From the NCBI GenBank assembly GCA_014905825.1, contig JACGCN010000045.1:62001-126000 (forward strand): DNA of 64,000 nucleotides, written 5' to 3'. Made by a program: the position numbers and the translations under genes. This DNA is from Lyophyllum atratum (taxonomy: Eukaryota; Basidiomycota; Agaricomycetes; Agaricales; Lyophyllaceae). Of the stretch, positions 58,874-64,000 are shown in pieces (positions within the stretch are counted from its first letter, which is position 1; every line of letters starts with the position of its first letter). Under the pieces are notes generated by a model. That model saw only the letters and a list, made by a program, of their open reading frames with translations. It ran no database searches and was not told the origin of the DNA.

Positions 58874-59576
58874 AATCCACACAACAAAAAGCACGGCCCG
58901 TCGGCGTTTCTCGTAAGGCGGCTCTTGTTATTGTCAAGGCTTCGAAGTCGGCACCCGGAGTGTGGGCAGAGCGGGGAAGAGGCTGGACACACAAAAGAGT
59001 CGGTCATCAATTACACATTGTAATTGTCCCGTTCTTCGCGACAAAGTTCAAGTTAACCTGATGCCAGGGCAGGCGATGCGGGTGATGTCATGAGCAACAA
59101 TAAGCTTCACAATGAGGAGCCGCAATAAGACCGGAATAGCGACCAGATGACCCAGGATAGTGAGGTAAGTGAGTGTGTGGTACGTACATCTGGATACCGA
59201 TGCCTGAGGCTCGGGTGATTGGTGTGTATTCCTCTGAATAGCGGTGGGAGGAGCGAGAGCACTGACTCCCGGAGGAGACGATCAAGACATGCGGCTTCCC
59301 ATTTTTGGTGGGTCGGCATTTGCCGAGGCCGGTCACGGAGACTGGTGCTTGTCTTTCACACGCTCTAAGGGCACCTTCCCCAGTCGTCCGTGGCAATGTC
59401 TCTGTGCGAAGGCTGGCTTTGGGTACATAAGGCAGAAGGCTTGAAGATAAATCTACCGCTGGACCATTGTATGGTATGGGTATCTCCTATATTTCATTCT
59501 TCATAGGACAGACTGACGATCAAAACCTTCCCAGGCAACCACTGTAACAGACGTCAAGTTGACGCCAAGTCAGGTG

Positions 59577-59778
59577 TCATCCGTAGATTCACACCGGCCA
59601 GAAGAGAAGCGTACAAGGAAGAGCTTACGATACACACCCATCTCTTATCCATGACATGTATGTTTTCTTCTTGTTCCTCATCCGTAGATTCACACCGGCC
59701 AGAAGAGAAGCGTACAAGGAAGAGCTTACGATACACACCCATCTCTTATCCATGACATGTATGTTTTCTTCTTGTTCC
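59577..59778. repeat. perfect tandem duplication, 2 x 101 bp
   Basis: The block beginning ccgtagattcacaccggcca at 59581 is repeated immediately from 59682, and the copies appear identical over about 100 bases up to cttcttgttcc. The absence of differences suggests a very recent event or an assembly artefact. Confidence 0.85.
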
Positions 59779-59817
59779 GAGTCCGACAAACACTCATTTC
59801 ATGGTAGCGTAGTCCAA

Positions 59818-60235
59818 TGGCTCATGCACCTATCGAGCTCCTCGTCGAGGTCTAGGATAAAATTCTTGTCCGCCACCCCCGACATAAAAAGACCCTGCGA
59901 GTCTTTTCTCTCGTTTCTCGAGATGTCGTTGCAATCAGCCAGCGCTACAGTTTCTCTACAGTCGCCCTTCATTCAAGACATCTAAGAACGATCTTTGCGC
60001 CTGTTTCCATTGATTATTGGGTCGTACGCCCCATATCGCGTCCTACGTCCACATGTTGAGAATTGATTGGTCGGGCAGCGCAGGGCTTCGTACTGATACG
60101 TCGTCTGGGGAGAGTACCTGGAATGGGCAGCGTCAATCTCAGTTCTTCACCACCAAACATTCCCCTCCAGACATCTCGTCTAGATCTCGGTTGCGATTGT
60201 TGGTCTTAACCGACCCATAGTCACGATCTGACAGG
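59818..60235 (+). pseudogene. F-box gene relic
   Basis: The stretch encodes MAHAPIELLVEV, a stop, then DKILVRHPRHKKTLRVFSLVSRDVVAISQRYSFSTVAL, an F-box like that of the gene at 60452. Further on, ccccatatcgcgtcctacgtccacatgttgag repeats ccccatatcgcgtcctacgtccacactttgaa of the same neighbour. The frame is broken several times, so it is a degraded tandem copy. Confidence 0.7.
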
Positions 60236-60451
60236 TGGATGACTTGCAGCGTATGTCGACCGAGGTGATTGCAGCTGTCTCAAGCTCCTTCCTACCATTC
60301 CCACCATCGATCGATCGATGAGACTTGCTTTGATAGTCATCGTCGACGTCGGACCTGAGTCAAGCGAAGTTGATGAATCGCCGTCGGGTCCGCCAACACC
60401 CATAAGTAACCTTCCCGCATTGTCAGTGTTCCACAAGCTCGAGCACTATCC

Positions 60452-61764
60452 ATGCCTGCTACTGTCGACCTCCCCATCGATATCTGGGATGAAATCCTCC
60501 ATCACATGCGCGAGGATGAAGCAACGCTCCGCGCCACCTCCCTAACTTGTCGCGGTCTCGTTGAGATCAGCCAACGATACCTTTTCTCGACAATCACATT
60601 AAATCCCCCCTGGGCAACCTGCACAACAACTACTCCGACCGCTTCCGCCGCCTACTCCGCCATGCACCCCATATCGCGTCCTACGTCCACACTTTGAACA
60701 TCATAGACGGTCATCAACCTCCACGCCGACGGCCGTACCCACACCACCATGTTCACTGCCAATGGGTTCTCGCTTCCGCTACCCTCCCTTCCGTCCTTCG
60801 ATTTCTGAAAAACCTAAAATCCGTATCTATTCAGCGTAAAGGGCGGGGCATCCAGACGGATCGACTTTCATGGAACCTATTGTCTGCAGCTCTGCGTGAT
60901 GCCCTGATCGGCGCGTGTCGGTCCATCGAGAGTCTGTCTCTGAAGGAAGTCGAAGGCTTTCTTGGGCCACTGCTCGACGTTGCTCCTCGGATCAAGGAGC
61001 TCAGCGTTGGGGAGAATGTATGTTTCCCAGATTCAACTGCCCCGTCATGCGGACATGTGGATCTGCGCGCTTTAGAAGTCATTGCAAAGGCATCGGCGCT
61101 CGAGTGGTGCTGCAATTCACGTTCAGGCTTACGCCTCTCCTCTCTTCGGAAATTAGTTGTCACGAAGCCGTGGGCTTTCAATCCTGAGAGCTTGATCCCA
61201 CACGACGCGCTTTTGAGATTGTTCCGCAAATGTGGATCTACGGTGAAGGAACTAACTTGTTCGATTAGTTAGTCTTGCTGTATCTCCTTTGGAGTGCTCG
61301 ATGCTGACATACCTTCAACTGCTTTAGATCATCTTGATGATTCCGCTAGCGGAGACATGTTAGGCGTCCTCCATACCCTACGTTCCCTCACGATATACGT
61401 GGATTTCTCCAGATCGGATGACCATCCTCCCAACAGCTTACTACGTGTCTTGGACGTCCTCTCAAACGCGAGTACCATCCAGGAGATCACCGTCATTATT
61501 CACTATCACATTCCCATCGAGAAAGTCCCTCAGGAAGGGTGGGATGCCCTAGATGCGCTGCTCGCGGGCCCCGTCTTTCCATACTTGCGTATGTTCAAGC
61601 TGATCATCAGCATGAACGATATCCATCAGACGTACCGCCCGAAAACGATACCTTTCTTTCGCCGGTGGCTACACAGGTTGCATGCAAGACGCGCTCTTCG
61701 AATCGTTGTAGAGAAAGGGACTGGCGAAGTTCTTCGGTCAGGGTGTTGGGAATGCGGGTATTAG
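60452..61764 (+). pseudogene. F-box/LRR-like gene with a frameshift
   Basis: The first frame starts MPATVDLPIDIWDEILHHMRED and holds an F-box with LRATSLTCRGLVEISQRYLFSTITL. At a run of six C (60605-60610) the frame changes. The other frame continues LGNLHNNYSDRFRRLLRHAPHIASYVHTLNI, which is collinear with the family. After that the gene runs on with LRR-like segments (LRFLKNLKSVSIQ, IESLSLKEVEGFLGPLL, LRKLVVTKPWAF). An intron (61268-61327) leads to a last exon (HLDDSASGDMLGVLHTLRSLTIYV) ending at 61764. Loss of a single C in the run explains the shift. It may be a true recent mutation or a sequencing error; otherwise the gene would encode a normal F-box protein. Confidence 0.7.
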
Positions 61765-62210
61765 GCGTTGATTTGACACCTCAATTTGTAGTAAGTATTA
61801 CGTCTTCCTGGGGTCACCTACATGCTCTGTGCATTTCCTTCTGAGTGTAGTAAGCAGCGTTTAACACAAGTGTCCTAAGATAGAATAGCCGACTGAGATA
61901 TGAATCGTGACTCATGGGGACAACGACAACGTCTTTAGTAGTGACCCGTACATCTGTGGAACAGATGATTTATATCGGAAATGTCTCAAGGAGACTGGCA
62001 TGTATCCCATAAGTAAGCCCGGGCTTGAAGCGTTGAGGGGTGACAGAACGAGACGCCGACGTCGGGGGAAGCCCGGTTGAGGAGAAATTGCCGGCCTCGA
62101 ATTGAGCGCATGGGTCTCTCGATAAATATATGGTCGGTGGGCGTCTAAGCGATCATTAGGATTTTTCCATGTATGAGCGACTTTGAGATCGTTGCACATA
62201 CCATGTACCC
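61765..62210. other. short intergenic region
   Basis: The F-box gene and the gene at 62211 converge here. No feature could be supported. Confidence 0.3.
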
Positions 62211-62867
62211 TCACTCTCGAGCTTCTGATTTCACGTTCAAATGGGGTGCTCCACCCCTAGAGCTTCCCGCATTCAAATCATCTTGAGTACGGCTATACCG
62301 CGCACGACCGAAGGCATGGGGAGCATGGGCAGCATGGGCAGCACCGTCCCGTGGGCTTCCCATGACGACGTCTCCTATTCCTCCGAGCACTGAGCCCACA
62401 GCATGGATAGCGCCTCCGGCAATGTGCAAAGCCGTGCCTAGCAGCGCAAGCGGGATTGAAAGCAGGGCGCGCACGATCCCTCCAGACTCCCTGAGTATCC
62501 CTTCCCTCCCGGCCTTCGGGGCACGAATGAACTTCTCCGCACGCCGATGCCAGTCGGTCTTGATTTTAGGGTCGCGATGGGTGTCTCCCACGTCCCGCAT
62601 CGCGTCTGCGACTTTCTGAGCTTCGGCTTCAGTGGGTTCGCGTCCTTGCTGTGCTGCCTCCTGGTACGTGGTCATGGAACGGTGGAGGTGATTTACGGAT
62701 CCGGCTATGGCAGCTTCATACGGGGGAGGGCTGGCGCTATCATTGGACTCGGAAATTGATACGGGGCCAGCAGAGGTTTCCACAATCATAGGATCGGAGG
62801 AAGAGAATGGGGGGTCGAGGATGTAGCGATTGTTGTTGATAAGGTCTTCAGGCTCGAGGCAGTGCAC
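62211..62867 (-). CDS. hypothetical protein with a glycine-rich hydrophobic segment
   Basis: A 218-codon frame on the minus strand starts MHCLEPEDLINNNRYILDPP. It contains a PPPY-type motif (SASPPPYEAAIAG) that could bind WW domains. A charged helical part follows (TEAEAQKVADAMRDVGDTHRDPKIKTDWHRRAEKFI). A long hydrophobic glycine-rich stretch comes next (IVRALLSIPLALLGTALHIAGGAIHAVGSVLGGIGDVVMG), then a His/Ala-rich tail. It is not a classical transmembrane domain but could associate with membranes. The true start may lie in an upstream exon. I do not recognise a named family. Confidence 0.5.
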   Translation of the reverse strand: MHCLEPEDLINNNRYILDPPFSSSDPMIVETSAGPVSISESNDSASPPPYEAAIAGSVNHLHRSMTTYQEAAQQGREPTEAEAQKVADAMRDVGDTHRDPKIKTDWHRRAEKFIRAPKAGREGILRESGGIVRALLSIPLALLGTALHIAGGAIHAVGSVLGGIGDVVMGSPRDGAAHAAHAPHAFGRARYSRTQDDLNAGSSRGGAPHLNVKSEARE

Positions 62868-63433
62868 TTTCCAAAGTCAGCATCAAGGCGGCTTCGGACC
62901 CGCTGCGGATAAGGAAGGCTGTTTGAGCGGTAAATTACACGACATAAAACTGCGCTTACCTCTATAACCAGTGTTAATTCCCTGAGTGGCGGTGAGCATC
63001 CGTCTGTCCAGTGGATACGATGTGCTGCATTATATTGTCGCAAAGTGATAAACGGTGCTAAGAGTCCTATCGTGTGGCCTTCAGTAGCTCAGCTCAGCCG
63101 GCGCTGTCGACATATAGATGAGTACCACGCGTTGTGGAGAGAAGAGTAGTAGATCGGATACAGCGTCGTTGCGGTGGAGAAGTTGATGGGGCCGGTGGTT
63201 GAAAATAGAATCCTCCCACGTGTAACGACCCCTTGCCGCTTGCGACTGTTCGACTCCATCATGATGGTGGCATTTTCAATAACATATGTGGGCTGGCGGG
63301 CGCAAAGCCTAAAACATTCACGTTTCTCCCAATTCTCTAAAGCCTCAGACTTTCACTGTCAGAGGTTCTCCTTGTCTTGCTTTCAGCTAATCGTCGGAAC
63401 CACACTCATTCACCCTTCAATTCTCAATAATAA

Positions 63434-64000
63434 ATGGCTCAGAGCGGAAGCCTTTACCCCCGACGCTCGTTTACCAGGAACCATGATCTCCTTCCAGCAT
63501 CGCGTCCTGGAACTACCGGATACGCAAGCACTTACGACTCGGCCGTTCCTCGCCTACCAGCGTATTCACTAATCTCCTGGACATTCGGCCGAGGCTCTGT
63601 GGTACGTCACCTTTCGTAGTGTCAAGCCTAGCTGCTACCATGCTGATTCCAAGACATCAGATTTGGAGAATATGGCCCGCTGTACTGCTTCATACCACTT
63701 TTGCCGCAGTGATCGTTACATTATCGATGAAGGAGATAGTTCACCTGGATATTCCCAGTGTCATGTTGACAGTTCTAGGTATGCCGAATCTTCTCTTCCG
63801 ACATGTCTTCATCTGAGTTACCGTATAGGTGTTGTCATCGGCTTCGTGATCTCATATCGGGCCAGCAGCGGGTTCATCAACTTTTCTATGGATTAGTCTT
63901 GGCATACTGACTCCATTATGAAGGTACGACCGATATTGGCTTGGAAGAACGTGTTGGTCGGATGTTATACGGAATGCTCGGACTATGGGTCGCCTGATTT
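63434..64000 (+). CDS. bestrophin-like anion channel, 5' part (truncated by window end)
   Basis: The exons seen are 63434-63601, 63661-63778, 63829-63871 and 63924 onward, all in phase; the gene continues past 64000. After a ~55-residue hydrophilic leader (MAQSGSLYPRRSFTRNHDL) come IWRIWPAVLLHTTFAAVIVTLSM, IPSVMLTVLGVVIGFVISYRASSGYDRYWLGRTCWSDVIRNARTMGRL. The block FVISYRxxSGYDRYWxGRxxW is the hallmark of the fungal/bacterial bestrophin (UPF0187) family of chloride-permeable membrane channels. The protein is therefore expected in the plasma membrane or an organelle membrane. Only the first ~135 residues can be described. Confidence 0.88.

Noticed and set aside
59800..59870. tRNA-like A-box sequence (tggtagcgtagtccaatggc)
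   Set aside because: No B-box or complementary stems follow at the required distance, and the segment belongs to an F-box relic.
1..64000. CRISPR arrays, rRNA genes and bacterial operon signals
   Set aside because: Not expected in a fungal nuclear sequence, and no regularly spaced repeats or rRNA-like stretches were seen.

Overview
The window looks like nuclear DNA of an Agaricomycete basidiomycete, most likely a wood- or litter-decaying one. Genes are dense and split by many short introns of about 45-80 nt with GT..AG borders. The protein families are those of such fungi: multicopper laccases, a GH7 cellobiohydrolase with a CBM1, a PL14-type polysaccharide lyase, a pectin methylesterase, a short tyrosinase, F-box proteins, DUF6593 proteins and a CaaX lipopeptide pheromone precursor. 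For most genes I joined exons by hand using GT..AG borders and phase; almost every such model gives an uninterrupted reading frame divisible by three.

Layout. 0-2.8 kb: an inverted, broken copy of an adenylation-thiolation-reductase gene, then degenerate sequence with a diverged direct repeat. 2.8-8.6 kb: pectin methylesterase (+), PL14-like lyase (-) and a secreted short tyrosinase (+). 9.2-11.4 kb: two tandem DUF6593 paralogues. 12.5-17.1 kb: an intact NRPS-like A-T-R carboxylate reductase of about 1090 aa plus a small single-exon gene. 17.9-23.2 kb: a polytopic membrane protein and an F-box/zinc-finger protein. 23.3-27.1 kb: decayed pieces of an O-methyltransferase and a 2-oxoglutarate oxygenase, and a protein-kinase C-lobe gene lacking the catalytic residues. 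27.4-36.3 kb: F-box/LRR protein, aldo-keto reductase with a probable GC-AG intron, a single-pass membrane protein surrounded by broken copies of itself, and GH7 cellobiohydrolase, all on the minus strand.

36.4-41.5 kb is gene-poor, with a possible cytochrome P450 relic and one small conserved gene. 41.59-46.71 kb is a 5.1-kb DNA transposon with ~110-bp terminal inverted repeats and one large spliced transposase gene (about 1511 aa). 47.2-48.8 kb holds a DUF6593 pseudogene and an intact DUF6593 gene. 50.6-56.9 kb is a tandem pair of intact 13-exon laccases with almost identical exon lengths. 58.6-58.8 kb has a 51-aa farnesylated-pheromone precursor with no receptor gene in view. 59.6-61.8 kb has a perfect 101-bp tandem duplication, an F-box relic and a frameshifted F-box gene. 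The window closes with a hypothetical glycine-rich hydrophobic protein (-) and the 5' part of a bestrophin-like channel (+) that runs off the right edge.

Functionally, the secreted enzymes (pectin methylesterase, PL14, GH7-CBM1, laccases, tyrosinase) fit extracellular attack on plant polymers and phenolics. They are scattered among unrelated genes rather than forming one operon-like cluster. The A-T-R enzyme, aldo-keto reductase and the decayed O-methyltransferase, oxygenase and P450 pieces hint at past small-molecule metabolism. Repeated local duplication followed by decay (A-T-R, DUF6593, membrane protein, F-box, laccase) is the dominant structural theme.
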